Positions 29,635-37,458 of a stretch of 64,000 nucleotides of DNA are shown one piece after another. This stretch comes from Clostridiales bacterium (GTDB taxonomy: Bacteria; Bacillota; Clostridia; Lachnospirales; Lachnospiraceae), in contig JAGZJZ010000014.1 of NCBI GenBank assembly GCA_018365455.1, positions 62,001 to 126,000 on the forward strand, given 5' to 3'. The position numbers and the translations under genes were made by a program. The stretch's first letter is position 1. Each line of letters opens with the position of its first letter. Below the pieces are notes generated by a model that worked only from the letters and a program-made list of their open reading frames with translations, made no database searches and was not told the DNA's origin.

Positions 29635-30140
29635 AAGAAGTAGGTCAGATTGCTGGAATGGGGTTTATTGGAACAGATCTGGGGATATATAAAATGCAAT
29701 CCAAAAAGAGAAATAAAAATCTGATAGAAGGTGCAACTCCGCCGCTATCTGTAAGCCCTAAATGGAAGCAAATGAGAGCAGATGGCAGTATTACTGTTTC
29801 TGAGGACCATTATTTAATTCGAAATAACGGAGTAAACGACTGGAATAAATGGTATTATCCATTACCAGACGATGTAAAGAAAATAAGGATCACATGCAAA
29901 GTCAAAGACGATGAAGTAGGAACTTCCCCAAACTCTGGGCTGTGGATCAGTTTAAGCAACATCTATCATAGTACATTCCAGGTTTATAATAATCAGATTC
30001 AAAAGGGCTGGGTAGAAGTGGATAAAGAATTCACCTTGACTACTCCATATGTAGGCTTCTTACAACGAGGGTCGCAATATGTGGTAGGACAGATTTGTGC
30101 CTTTGACATTAAAGATTTAGTAGTAGAGAAAATTGGATAG
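29616..30140 (+). CDS. Phage structural-type protein of unknown function
   Basis: 174 residues; ATG at 29616 behind AAAAGGGGGTACAGG inside the previous gene, so the two are co-translated. It has a short Lys/Arg-rich segment (~28-38) and then a jelly-roll-like beta domain (~50-170) resembling carbohydrate-binding units of tail fibres (MRADGSITVSEDHYLI, GLWISLS, WVEVDKEFTL). It probably works together with the preceding protein as a tail appendage. Confidence 0.6.
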   Translation: MLGLEVKEVGQIAGMGFIGTDLGIYKMQSKKRNKNLIEGATPPLSVSPKWKQMRADGSITVSEDHYLIRNNGVNDWNKWYYPLPDDVKKIRITCKVKDDEVGTSPNSGLWISLSNIYHSTFQVYNNQIQKGWVEVDKEFTLTTPYVGFLQRGSQYVVGQICAFDIKDLVVEKIG

Positions 30141-30152
30141 GAGGATTTACAT

Positions 30153-30371
30153 ATGTATGCTGCAATTATAAACGGAGTTATTCATTATAGCTCAACAGAG
30201 AAAGAAGGGTATCAGGAATTGGCGAATTCTAATATCGTCAACGATTCGGAAATCAAACCAGAATTAGGAGAAAAGCTACAAGCAGATATCATAGAAATAA
30301 AGCATACTCAGGCGGTAACGGATGCTGCTTTGCAAGAATTAATACTTAGTACTATGGGAGGTGAGGTATAA
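30153..30371 (+). CDS. Small phage tail-associated protein
   Basis: 72 residues, ATG behind GGATAGGAGGA. A beta-type start (YAAIINGVIHYSS) is followed by a helical C-terminus (LQADIIEIKHTQAVTDAALQE), the pattern of the small proteins that follow phage fibre genes. It ends in TAATG, shared with the next start codon. Confidence 0.6.
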   Translation: MYAAIINGVIHYSSTEKEGYQELANSNIVNDSEIKPELGEKLQADIIEIKHTQAVTDAALQELILSTMGGEV

Positions 30372-30499
30372 TGGCATACTTTTTAGCATGTAGGGTTATA
30401 AATGGTTATTTGGTTTATGCCAATGTACCTGATCGGTTAAAAGATGGAGTAAGTACAGAATTAATGAATGCTGGACGAGAAGATTTAGTTATTGTATGA
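30371..30499 (+). CDS. Very small phage protein (CD1375/XkdX-like)
   Basis: 42 residues, sharing one base with the preceding stop (TAATG) and with GGAGGTGAGG as ribosome-binding site. Its form, a beta hairpin then VNGxx-NVPDRLKDGV and a short helix ending in EDLVIV, resembles the very small CD1375/XkdX-type proteins after tail fibre genes in clostridial phages. Role unknown. Confidence 0.6.
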   Translation: MAYFLACRVINGYLVYANVPDRLKDGVSTELMNAGREDLVIV

Positions 30500-30592
30500 T
30501 GTGCCAAATATGACTACTTAAATTTGTTTATTATCTAAATAGTATTTTCATCCCATACAAGTTATAATAAACAAAAAATAGGGAGGTAAGTT

Positions 30593-30994
30593 ATGGATTG
30601 GTTTTATATTAGTGCAATAAGTTTTCAGGTTTGTGGAGCATTAGTTCTATTGGTAAGTTCATTGAAAAGCATCACTCAGAAAATTGAGACGGAGATTTTA
30701 GGAAGGAGTAGTCGCAATGATCAATCTATTACAATTATTGATAATATTGATATTGCTTCAACCCTACACTCTATATATCTAAATAGAGCAGCTTTCATAT
30801 GTCTAATATTTGGATACGCTCTAGGAATATTTGGAGAAATTCATGATATGAATAAAATTATTGTTTTGGCATGTATCACATTTGCTTGCACAATCCTTAC
30901 AACTATCTTATACGGATTAACAAAATATTTTGCAAAGAAAAACCACAAATACCACTTAAACAAATTCAAAAAAAATTTTGGTTCATATATGTAA
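30593..30994 (+). CDS. Small membrane protein of unknown function
   Basis: 133 residues, ATG behind AGGGAGGTAAG; a TATAAT-like box lies about 30 bases upstream (30561-30566). Three hydrophobic segments (6-25, 68-85, 92-112) surround a polar loop; the C-terminus is very basic (KKNHKYHLNKFKKNF). It sits between the tail-type genes and the endolysin and is followed by its own strong terminator, so it may be another cargo gene or an accessory holin-like protein. I cannot choose between these. Confidence 0.55.
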   Translation: MDWFYISAISFQVCGALVLLVSSLKSITQKIETEILGRSSRNDQSITIIDNIDIASTLHSIYLNRAAFICLIFGYALGIFGEIHDMNKIIVLACITFACTILTTILYGLTKYFAKKNHKYHLNKFKKNFGSYM

Positions 30995-31004
30995 ATTTAG
31001 ATTG

Positions 31005-31036
31005 GCGGGTAGTACATAATTGTACTACCCGCTTTA
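31005..31036 (+). terminator. Strong hairpin terminator
   Basis: A perfect 12-bp stem (GCGGGTAGTACA with TGTACTACCCGC) with a TAAT loop and a short T-rich tail. The endolysin gene begins 20 bases later, so the hairpin could also act as an attenuator for it. Confidence 0.7.
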
Positions 31037-31055
31037 ATTATTAGGAGGAAATCAA

Positions 31056-32789
31056 ATGGCAACTAATTTTAAAATAATAGAAATGTTTCTGAATGCTTCA
31101 CCTTGTTACACTAGTAATAAACGTATTACACCAAGAGGAGTAGTTACGCATTCCACTGCTACCCCAGGTGCAAAACACACAAACTTTTATAATTTGTGGA
31201 ATCAGACAAACCCTGACGCAGGTGTCCATTACATTATCGATGACACAGGCATATATCAACTACTTCCAGAGAATCGTCGTTCCTGGCACGCTGGTTCTCC
31301 CGCAAATGATTATTATATCAGTTATGAAATCTGCGAACCCGGTACATTCAAATATAATGGTCAGTGGGAACGCATGGGAAATTATAATCCCAGCTCACCT
31401 GAAAATGTTGCGTATTTCAACAACGTTTATGAAAAAGCGGTATGGTTGAGCGCTTATCTTTGTAAAAAGTATGGATGGACACCCGATAAAAACCATGTTT
31501 TATGTCATTATGAAGTATACCTGCGTGGAGAAGGCACCTGTCATATAGATGTAACTCATTGGTTCCCTAAGCATGGAAAATCAATGGATATATTTAGAAA
31601 TGACGTAAAACAGATGATAGAAACCGGTAATTTTAACTCTGCTCAAACTCCATCTTTATCATATTACAGAGTAGGTACAGACTGGCAGAATGGGAAATGT
31701 ATAAATCAGGCTGGTGCATATACTTCAAAGGACAATGCCATCAAAGCGTGTGGAACTGGATACAAAGTTTTTGACGAGAAGGGGACGGTTGTTTACACTG
31801 CTCCAACCTCAAAAGGAACACAGCCATCAGCTTTTTCAGGATTATCTGAATCTCATGCAGCTACAAAAATATTAGCGCTCGCAAAGGCAGACTATCAGAA
31901 AACTGGCATACTTGCTTCTATAACTGCCGCGCAAATGATACTGGAATCTGGATATGTGAAAACCGATTTAGCTGTCGGTGCATGTAACTGCTTTGGAATG
32001 AAGACTATTCTCTCAAATAATAGTTGGGCAAACAGTACATGGGACGGAAAATCTAAGTATACGAAAATCACTAACGAAGAATATACTCCGGGGATAATTT
32101 CAAAGGTTACCGCTGATTTCCGTAAATACTCCTGTATTGAAGATAGTATCAGGGATCATTCTGCTTATTTGTTGGGAGCCAAAAAAGGGGATAAGCTTAG
32201 ATATGCTGGGCTAAAAGAAGCTAAAGACTATAAGGAAGGCATCACTATTATTAAAAATGGTGAATATGCAACAGATTCTGAATACATAGATAAGATCTGC
32301 AAACTTGTCAAACGTTTTGAGCTAGATAAATATGATGGTAATGGCAATGCAGCACCATCTCCTACTCCAGATAAGGAGCTGAAATATAAAGTGGGACAAT
32401 ATGTAAATTGCAGTTCTTACTATGGCAAAGCAGCTGATCCCGTATCTAAAGCCGTAATTAAACCACTTAGTGGAACCATAACAGCTACGAAACCAAAGAA
32501 GGCTAATCCATATCAGATTGACGGTAAATACTGGTGCAACGATGGCGATATCCGTTCTGTAGGTAAGGCATTTGAGCCATATAATGTCAAAATTAGCTCT
32601 GGGGATGTATACATCCGATCTAATGCCGGTACTAATTATGCTTCAAAAGGATTTACTGGAATTGGTACTTTCGGGATTGTCGAGGAAAAGAAAGATTCTC
32701 AGGATAGGACTTGGGGATTGCTTAAGGCATATCAGAAGAATAAAGATGGATGGGTTGCCCTTTGGTTGGATTGCGTGAAGAAAGTTTAA
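31056..32789 (+). CDS. Bifunctional endolysin: amidase plus glucosaminidase
   Basis: 577 residues, ATG behind TAGGAGGAAA. Residues ~20-190 are an Amidase_2/PGRP N-acetylmuramoyl-L-alanine amidase: zinc-ligand candidates H32 (THST) and the His in GTCHIDVTHW, plus GVHYIID and SWHAG. A short YRVGTDWQNGKCINQAGAY segment follows (~203-250). Residues ~265-425 are a LytD/FlgJ-like glucosaminidase with the catalytic Glu in MILESGY and CFGMK. The end (~440-577) has two SH3-type wall-binding units, the last with DVYIRSNAGTNY. Two different cutting activities fit rapid lysis. It is the last gene of the rightward phage operon and is followed by a bidirectional terminator. Confidence 0.9.
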   Translation: MATNFKIIEMFLNASPCYTSNKRITPRGVVTHSTATPGAKHTNFYNLWNQTNPDAGVHYIIDDTGIYQLLPENRRSWHAGSPANDYYISYEICEPGTFKYNGQWERMGNYNPSSPENVAYFNNVYEKAVWLSAYLCKKYGWTPDKNHVLCHYEVYLRGEGTCHIDVTHWFPKHGKSMDIFRNDVKQMIETGNFNSAQTPSLSYYRVGTDWQNGKCINQAGAYTSKDNAIKACGTGYKVFDEKGTVVYTAPTSKGTQPSAFSGLSESHAATKILALAKADYQKTGILASITAAQMILESGYVKTDLAVGACNCFGMKTILSNNSWANSTWDGKSKYTKITNEEYTPGIISKVTADFRKYSCIEDSIRDHSAYLLGAKKGDKLRYAGLKEAKDYKEGITIIKNGEYATDSEYIDKICKLVKRFELDKYDGNGNAAPSPTPDKELKYKVGQYVNCSSYYGKAADPVSKAVIKPLSGTITATKPKKANPYQIDGKYWCNDGDIRSVGKAFEPYNVKISSGDVYIRSNAGTNYASKGFTGIGTFGIVEEKKDSQDRTWGLLKAYQKNKDGWVALWLDCVKKV

Positions 32790-32816
32790 TGTTGTAGATT
32801 CGTCTTGAAATAATTT

Positions 32817-32852
32817 AGGAGAACAGATTAATTTCTGTTCTCCTATTTTTTT
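32817..32852. terminator. Bidirectional terminator between convergent genes
   Basis: A perfect 10-bp stem, AGGAGAACAG with CTGTTCTCCT, with an 8-base loop and a T-run on the plus strand. It lies between the endolysin and the minus-strand XRE-ImmA gene. Confidence 0.8.
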
Positions 32853-32881
32853 ACTTTTAATTAATCATTAAAATAACTAAT

Positions 32882-34054
32882 TTATATTTTTCTGTGCAAA
32901 CTAACGACATCACATTTACTGTCATTTAGAGACAAATATCCATCAGGTAAATTTAATACCCGCTCAATCATTTCTGGAAGAATAGTCAATCCGTATGCTG
33001 ATAAATCCCCTATAAATTCCAAGCTGCTAACTTTGTCTTCCTCAATTATCATTTTCATTGCTTCTTTTAAATATCTTGGTTTGATTGTCGGTGTTTCTTT
33101 ATCAAAAGGTTCACATGTTCTATAGCCCCTTATAGATAATTGCTTCATTAAATATTGATATTGATTAGTTGAAATTAAATCTAACTGTTTTGCTCTAACA
33201 ATTAATGCTGCTGCGGACACTTTGTATTTTTTCTTTAATTGAATATAAAACCCTAAATCACTTTTAGAAGACGTATTTAAGTCTTTCTGATAAGTCTCAC
33301 TAGGAATCAAGAGCGCCCCAGCAAATCTGTTCATATTATCTTCCATTTCCTTATATTCTAATTTACTCATGTCGCTAACATTATAGTAATCATCTAATAT
33401 AAGATGTCCTAATTCATGTGCAGCATTAAAATTTCTTCGAAATGCATTATCTTTATCACTCCCTAATATTACAACCGCTACAGGATTGTTGTTAACTAAT
33501 TGAATTTGACTAAATGCATCTATTTTTGTTCCTTTTTCGGAAATACTAGTGGCTGCTGAAGACATAATAACACCGTTTCTTTCCATTAAATTAATTATAT
33601 TAGTTATCGGTTCTTGCTTAAGTCCCCAATGCTGCCTAACTTTCATAGCTAAGTCTTCAACATCTATTTCATCATTTTCTGGTACCTTATATAAATTTAA
33701 TTCTGGAAAAAAAACATATTCCTGAATTACCTTGTAAAGTCCAACCAATATTTTAATCTTTTCAATCTGAGACAATCTTTCTTTATTAGTTGTTGTCGAT
33801 AATGACCTGAAATAAGTATCTCCCACTAAAACTTTATCTTTAATCTTTTGAAAAAAAAATTCCCTTGGAAATCCTAAACATGCAGCTAATTTCATAAGTG
33901 TTTCCATTTTAGGCTCCATTTTACCGGTTTCGAATTGTGAAATAGATTGCTTGGATATATTGGTTGCCCCTGCAACATCAGCTATTGTTAATCCGTTATA
34001 TAGTCTAGCTGACCTAAGCCTTTTACCATTGAAGGCTGTAATTTTTTCAGACAC
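32882..34054 (-). CDS. XRE HTH plus ImmA/IrrE metallopeptidase
   Basis: About 390 residues. The ATG at 34063 directly abuts the AAAGGAGG site, so GTG at 34054 (9-base spacing) is the likelier start. Residues ~10-70 form an XRE/Cro helix-turn-helix (LTIADVAGATNISKQSISQFE). Residues ~160-280 form the ImmA/IrrE zinc peptidase with HELGH and a downstream ME--MNRFAGALLIP. ImmA-type proteases cut phage repressors after DNA damage; fused HTH-ImmA proteins also act as the regulator half of toxin-antitoxin or defence pairs. The gene is co-transcribed with the preceding protein of unknown function, 31 bases apart. Confidence 0.85.
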   Translation of the reverse strand: MSEKITAFNGKRLRSARLYNGLTIADVAGATNISKQSISQFETGKMEPKMETLMKLAACLGFPREFFFQKIKDKVLVGDTYFRSLSTTTNKERLSQIEKIKILVGLYKVIQEYVFFPELNLYKVPENDEIDVEDLAMKVRQHWGLKQEPITNIINLMERNGVIMSSAATSISEKGTKIDAFSQIQLVNNNPVAVVILGSDKDNAFRRNFNAAHELGHLILDDYYNVSDMSKLEYKEMEDNMNRFAGALLIPSETYQKDLNTSSKSDLGFYIQLKKKYKVSAAALIVRAKQLDLISTNQYQYLMKQLSIRGYRTCEPFDKETPTIKPRYLKEAMKMIIEEDKVSSLEFIGDLSAYGLTILPEMIERVLNLPDGYLSLNDSKCDVVSLHRKI

Positions 34055-34085
34055 AACGCTCATCCTCCTTTAATTTTTTCTTTTT

Positions 34086-34823
34086 TTATTCATATTTTTG
34101 TATTTCTTGGTGTTTTTTCTTTCTCTCCAGTCTCGGTTTAAGCTCTAGAAGAATAATATCTTCAGATGCTTCTGACTCTTGAGACTCTTCTGAACTATCA
34201 GGATAGTTAGGTGATAAATATTTTTCCCAATTTTCCTCTAAAAAATAATTTAATCCTTTTGCTGGAATAATTCCTTTTATTTCTCTCACTTGCCCCTGAA
34301 CAGAATCAAACGTTATAAGCGCATATCGCTCTATCGTCCCATCTATCTTACTTATCATCTTTTGAAGAATGCATTCTAATGTCCCCTCCCCAACCTCATC
34401 ATAAGTAGGTTCCATAAACATTGATATTTGTTGATAACCCGTTTGAAATTTATTTAATAACCCGTCATTTAACTTACTTAACGCATTAAGATAATGGTAA
34501 AGATTGTCATATGGCTTTTTTCGTAGGTTTTGTAAATTTTTATCCCTCATAAGAGTAAACAAATATTTAGTTGTTTTATCGTAAATACCTAGAAACTTCC
34601 ACCTACCTCTATTCATAACTATTATCTGGTACTTATCAATTGATAATGAATTTATTATTTCTTTATTTATATAGTTCCAGACTTCTCCTTCTTTACCATT
34701 ATCTGTAGGGAAATTATTTTCATTAAAGTGTTCCTTGCATAGATAATCACCATTTTCTATCCCTCTAATGATTTTTTTTACTTCCACACCCCGAAGTGGA
34801 ATCTTTTCTTCATACTTCTCCAT
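34086..34823 (-). CDS. Partner protein of XRE-ImmA (DUF5986-like)
   Basis: 245 residues from ATG at 34823, which has AAAGGA six bases upstream; an ATG 15 bases earlier lacks such a site. It is a soluble alpha/beta protein with MNRGRWKFLGIYDKTTKYLFTLM in the middle and a Ser/Glu-rich then Lys-rich tail (SSEESQESEASED, ERKKKHQE). The pattern agrees with my memory of the DUF5986 family that travels with XRE/ImmA genes, but I cannot confirm it. It is the first gene of a two-gene unit, so it may be the effector (toxin or defence) regulated by the protease-repressor. Function unknown. Confidence 0.55.
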   Translation of the reverse strand: MEKYEEKIPLRGVEVKKIIRGIENGDYLCKEHFNENNFPTDNGKEGEVWNYINKEIINSLSIDKYQIIVMNRGRWKFLGIYDKTTKYLFTLMRDKNLQNLRKKPYDNLYHYLNALSKLNDGLLNKFQTGYQQISMFMEPTYDEVGEGTLECILQKMISKIDGTIERYALITFDSVQGQVREIKGIIPAKGLNYFLEENWEKYLSPNYPDSSEESQESEASEDIILLELKPRLERKKKHQEIQKYE

Positions 34824-34956
34824 AAATAGTCCTTTCATTTTAAATCATATTCCTATTTTCAGGAATTTTGTTCAAGTAATTTCTTTAAGATTAGCATTTT
34901 TTAAACCCAATGTCAAGAACTATTTATGTGAACAAAAACATATATTCGATCATTGC

Positions 34957-34997
34957 AAAAAAAATCACACAAACATACAACAATACCGTTTGTGTGA
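34957..34997 (-). terminator. Terminator of the small coiled-coil gene
   Basis: On the minus strand a perfect 10-bp stem, TCACACAAAC with GTTTGTGTGA, with a 13-base loop is followed by eight T. It lies 30 bases past the stop codon of the gene ending at 35027. Confidence 0.75.
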
Positions 34998-35026
34998 CTT
35001 AAAACATAATTATAAAAATATTGAAC

Positions 35027-35236
35027 CTAATCCGTTATCAACATCATAATATCTTCAATAGACTTTCCGCTCTCCTGAATCATATCATAAAGCTGCCCCA
35101 GTGCTTCTTCTCTTTTCTTCTGCTCTAATCCTTTTTTCTCTTCTAATAAAGCATCCATTTTAACCTGTACTTTAGCGATCTGCTCGTCCAAAATTGCGAT
35201 CTGATCATCAATTGATTTTCTTTGTCCTCTTGCCAT
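35027..35236 (-). CDS. Small coiled-coil protein of unknown function
   Basis: 69 residues from ATG at 35236 behind GGAGGAATT; an upstream in-frame ATG would add 16 residues without support. The whole protein is one or two long charged helices (SIDDQIAILDEQIAKVQ, EEKKGLEQKKREEAL) ending in a short helix GKSIEDIMMLI. Such small proteins are common on conjugative elements and prophages of Clostridia, with no settled role. It forms a single-gene unit with promoter and terminator. Confidence 0.65.
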   Translation of the reverse strand: MARGQRKSIDDQIAILDEQIAKVQVKMDALLEEKKGLEQKKREEALGQLYDMIQESGKSIEDIMMLITD

Positions 35237-35272
35237 GATTAATTCCTCCATATATTTTAAATTTATTGGTAT

Positions 35273-35301
35273 ATTGTAAATCATTATTGACTATTTGTCT
35301 A
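35273..35301 (-). promoter_or_regulatory. Promoter of the small coiled-coil gene
   Basis: On the minus strand TAGACA (35296-35301) and TACAAT (35273-35278) are 17 bases apart and end 36 bases before the start codon. The rest of the 275-base gap up to 35511 holds only an AT-rich stretch and the terminator of the next unit. Confidence 0.4.
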
Positions 35302-35463
35302 GGATTTATACAGGTGTTTTATAAAAGTTAATTAGGATTTGTAGAAATAATTTGATATTTGTCGAACGATTTTGTTTGATTTAATATGTCGAATATGGTA
35401 GATTTAAGTTGTATTAGCAAATTGTTAATATATTCCATAGCTCGACTGTACACATATGTTCGG

Positions 35464-35498
35464 AAAAAGCTCCGGTGTCATCCCACTGGAGCTTTTTT
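35464..35498 (-). terminator. Terminator of the MarR-SRPBCC unit
   Basis: A 10-bp GC-rich stem (AGCTCCGGTG with CACTGGAGCT, one G-U pair) with A and T runs on both sides, so it works in both directions. It lies 14 bases after the stop codon of the MarR gene. Confidence 0.85.
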
Positions 35499-35511
35499 AA
35501 CCTTATCTTTC

Positions 35512-35958
35512 TTAGTCATTCAGTGAATGTAACAGATCTATAAATACTTTCTCGTTTTTCCCAAGTGCACCAAAAAATTTTATGTCTATACTTTCTACTA
35601 TCGGAAGAGCATTATTCAGAATATCTTGTCCTTTAGTGGTTATATAAACTGATTTAGCCCGTGTATCTTTAGAATGCTCTTTTCTTGTAATCAATCCCTT
35701 TTTTTCTAGTAAATTGATGATCTGTGATACAGACATCACATCCATACCTGCCATTCTTGCAATCATAATCTGTGTTACTTCTGGTTCATACTGTAAAGAA
35801 TAACCTATTGTTGTAAGAATGACAAATTGAGGGTGTGTTATCCCAATAGCTCTTAGCTGTTTTTTTATTTCTCCATGCCATTTGTTATATGTACGCATAA
35901 AGAGTAAGCCTGTTGCTTCTTCTGAATTATCTTTATTTTTTGATAAAAATTCAACCAT
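35512..35958 (-). CDS. MarR-family regulator
   Basis: 148 residues. Residues ~30-110 carry the MarR winged helix (LRAIGITHPQFVILTTI, ARMAGMDVMSVSQIINLLEKKGLI, then the wing with D-R-KSVYIT). It overlaps the upstream SRPBCC gene by 8 bases and is co-transcribed with it. The operon promoter has a 16-base perfect palindrome in its spacer, a probable site for this repressor. The ligand may be a hydrophobic small molecule, considering its SRPBCC partner. Confidence 0.85.
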   Translation of the reverse strand: MVEFLSKNKDNSEEATGLLFMRTYNKWHGEIKKQLRAIGITHPQFVILTTIGYSLQYEPEVTQIMIARMAGMDVMSVSQIINLLEKKGLITRKEHSKDTRAKSVYITTKGQDILNNALPIVESIDIKFFGALGKNEKVFIDLLHSLND

Positions 35959-36370
35959 TGTTTTCTACATTGCGTTTCAGCAGCATAATAGAATCAGGAA
36001 CATCTGAGAAAACCTGTTTCAAAAAATCTAACTTTTCATCAGTGATAATATCTGTTACTAATTTTACAGTATGTTTGATATGTACAGTTTCATCATCATT
36101 GGGAATGATTTCATGTCCAAAATAGATATCACCAAAAGGGGTTTCTGTCTTGTCCCAAAATTCTTTAGCTTCTTTTACGGAAGTCAATACATACTCCATA
36201 GGAGGCATATTTTCTAATTCCATTACACCTTTTGAGCCTGTCTTAAACCCATTGTCCAATGTTATATTTTTCAAATCATTTTCCCAGACATACCATTTCT
36301 GAATATCTTCATAGTATTGCCACACGTTTTCCTTGACTGCATTTACTTGTGTCATAAAACTAAATTCCAT
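35951..36370 (-). CDS. SRPBCC (START-like) protein
   Basis: 139 residues behind AAAGAGGTG. It has the pattern of the SRPBCC/polyketide-cyclase helix-grip fold: MEFSFMTQVNAVKENVWQYYEDIQKWYVWENDLK at the N-terminus, broken into strand-helix-helix, then a run of strands (GVMELE, EYVLTS, DIYFGHEI, HIKHTVKL) and a long C-terminal helix. The fold binds hydrophobic ligands in a cavity. It is the first gene of the operon with MarR and may bind or modify the same compound that the regulator senses. No catalytic residues identified. Confidence 0.7.
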   Translation of the reverse strand: MEFSFMTQVNAVKENVWQYYEDIQKWYVWENDLKNITLDNGFKTGSKGVMELENMPPMEYVLTSVKEAKEFWDKTETPFGDIYFGHEIIPNDDETVHIKHTVKLVTDIITDEKLDFLKQVFSDVPDSIMLLKRNVENNG

Positions 36371-36385
36371 ATCGCACCTCTTTCT

Positions 36386-36408
36386 ACAAGTTTCATATAT
36401 TGACTTGT
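36386..36408 (-). repeat. Inverted repeat in the SRPBCC leader
   Basis: ACAAGT (36386-36391) and ACTTGT (36403-36408) form a dyad 11 bases apart, between promoter and start codon. It could be a second operator half or an mRNA hairpin. Confidence 0.35.
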
Positions 36409-36414
36409 GGTTAT

Positions 36415-36443
36415 ATTATAAGTATACTTATATTAAATGTCAA
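36415..36443 (-). promoter_or_regulatory. Consensus promoter with palindromic operator (SRPBCC-MarR)
   Basis: On the minus strand TTGACA (36438-36443), 17 bases, TATAAT (36415-36420): both boxes are perfect. The 16-base palindrome TATAAGTATACTTATA (36417-36432) covers the spacer and part of the -10 box, so a bound MarR dimer would block polymerase. The remainder of the gap down to 36645 holds one terminator and no gene. Confidence 0.75.
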
Positions 36444-36542
36444 TACTATTTTTAATCCTATTTACGATTATCATGGAATTTTACAACACGCTTACCTTTT
36501 GTCACTGCCATTTGTCATCATAGACTATATGTACAGTCAACT

Positions 36543-36586
36543 AAAAAGACATTGCTTCTAAATAGGCATAGTAGCAATGTCTTTTT
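36543..36586 (-). terminator. Terminator of the LexA-boxed operon
   Basis: A perfect 14-bp inverted repeat, AAAAAGACATTGCT with AGCAATGTCTTTTT, with T runs on both strands. It lies 60 bases after the stop of the last gene of the operon. Confidence 0.8.
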
Positions 36587-36645
36587 ATTACTATTGAGTA
36601 TACTAACTTTAAATCAGCATTCTGCGACAATTTATCGGCTTCTAT

Positions 36646-36933
36646 TTAATCTCCCCAAATCACAGTCCAGCGACATTTTGTCATGTGATTAAGTAATTTG
36701 AAATTGTATGTAATTCCATCATGAATAAATTCGCAATGAAACTCTTCTTGATGAATACCTACGAAATTACGTTCTTTGGATTCAGTGATTCTAAAATCTC
36801 GTATGGTGTATATATTACCATCTTCATCCTGATATTTAAACATCATCGGAATTGCTCTTCCGGTAGAAGTATACCAGCAGCCACATGCAATTTCCTGTAT
36901 GTTATTATTAATTATTTGAGTTTGTGCACTCAT
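36646..36933 (-). CDS. Small protein of the LexA-boxed operon
   Basis: 95 residues, ATG behind GGAGGA. A short polar start is followed by a beta-rich domain with CGCWYTSTGRAIPMMFKY, an IYTIRDFRIT strand, an HCEFIHDGITYNFKLL strand pair and a final CRWTVIW strand. Cys18, Cys20 and Cys87 could bind metal. I have a faint memory of similar proteins beside SOS-inducible translesion polymerase genes in Clostridia, but cannot verify it. It is the third gene after the LexA-box promoter, 16 bases from the second. Function unknown. Confidence 0.65.
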   Translation of the reverse strand: MSAQTQIINNNIQEIACGCWYTSTGRAIPMMFKYQDEDGNIYTIRDFRITESKERNFVGIHQEEFHCEFIHDGITYNFKLLNHMTKCRWTVIWGD

Positions 36934-36949
36934 TATTTTCTATCCTCCG

Positions 36950-37156
36950 CTAAGCCAATATCTGTGTATTGTTGTATGGAGCTGTTTTGACTTTAAGCCT
37001 ACGGCAAGCATTATGATACATCTTAAGTGCCTCTCTCTCCGTTAGCTCTTCCCCATCCCAGTTTAATTCTATATTGGGGAAGAACATACGGATTGATTCG
37101 AAGAGAAGTTTTGCATTCTCATTCTCAAAAGGAACATCTTTTATGGTTCGTAGCAT
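36950..37156 (-). CDS. Small protein, paralogue of the next upstream gene
   Basis: 68 residues from ATG at 37156 (GGAG nine bases upstream); an in-frame ATG 48 bases earlier overlaps the neighbouring gene. It shares FENENA-L, P-(I/L)-L and LTE-(E/D)-A--MY-(H/Y)-A with the protein at 37198-37410, so the two arose by duplication. The fold appears to be helix-strand-helix. No known family recognised. Middle gene of the LexA-boxed operon. Confidence 0.6.
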   Translation of the reverse strand: MLRTIKDVPFENENAKLLFESIRMFFPNIELNWDGEELTEREALKMYHNACRRLKVKTAPYNNTQILA

Positions 37157-37197
37157 TATTATCATCTCCATTTCTTTTGAATTTATGTATTGAAGAT

Positions 37198-37410
37198 TTA
37201 ACACGCAATTATGTTATAGATTGGAATGTATTGCTTATTGTTAATAACCGGAATATGAAGACCTTGAGCATGATAATACATAGCCACTGCTTGATCTTCA
37301 GTTAGTGGTTGCCCCTTGAGATCTAATGACGGATACTTAGTTTTTACTTCTTGATATATTAGTCTTGCATTTTCGTTTTCGAATGTGATTATATTTTTAG
37401 TATAGTTCAT
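37198..37410 (-). CDS. Small protein, first gene of the LexA-boxed operon
   Basis: 70 residues, ATG behind GAGGGGT, about 40 bases downstream of the promoter's -10 box. It is a paralogue of the next gene (shared FENENA, PSLDL/PNIEL and LTE--A--MY). It is not recognised as any known toxin, antirepressor or SOS inhibitor. The next gene starts 41 bases after its stop. Position next to the prophage end and control by LexA suggest a role during induction or excision, which is inference. Confidence 0.65.
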   Translation of the reverse strand: MNYTKNIITFENENARLIYQEVKTKYPSLDLKGQPLTEDQAVAMYYHAQGLHIPVINNKQYIPIYNIIAC

Positions 37411-37432
37411 AATTTTTACCCCTCTTTATTGT

Positions 37433-37446
37433 CGAACGTCTGTTCT
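37433..37446. promoter_or_regulatory. LexA (SOS) box 1
   Basis: CGAACGTCTGTTCT matches the Gram-positive consensus CGAAC-N4-GTTCG in 9 of the 10 fixed positions. It lies just downstream of the -10 box, 23 bases before the first start codon. Confidence 0.7.
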
Positions 37447-37458
37447 TTTTATGTATTA

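Noticed and set aside
35449..35462. LexA box before the small coiled-coil gene
   Set aside because: Only the right half (ACATATGTTCG) fits the consensus; the left half is TAC instead of CGA, and it lies more than 200 bases from the gene start.
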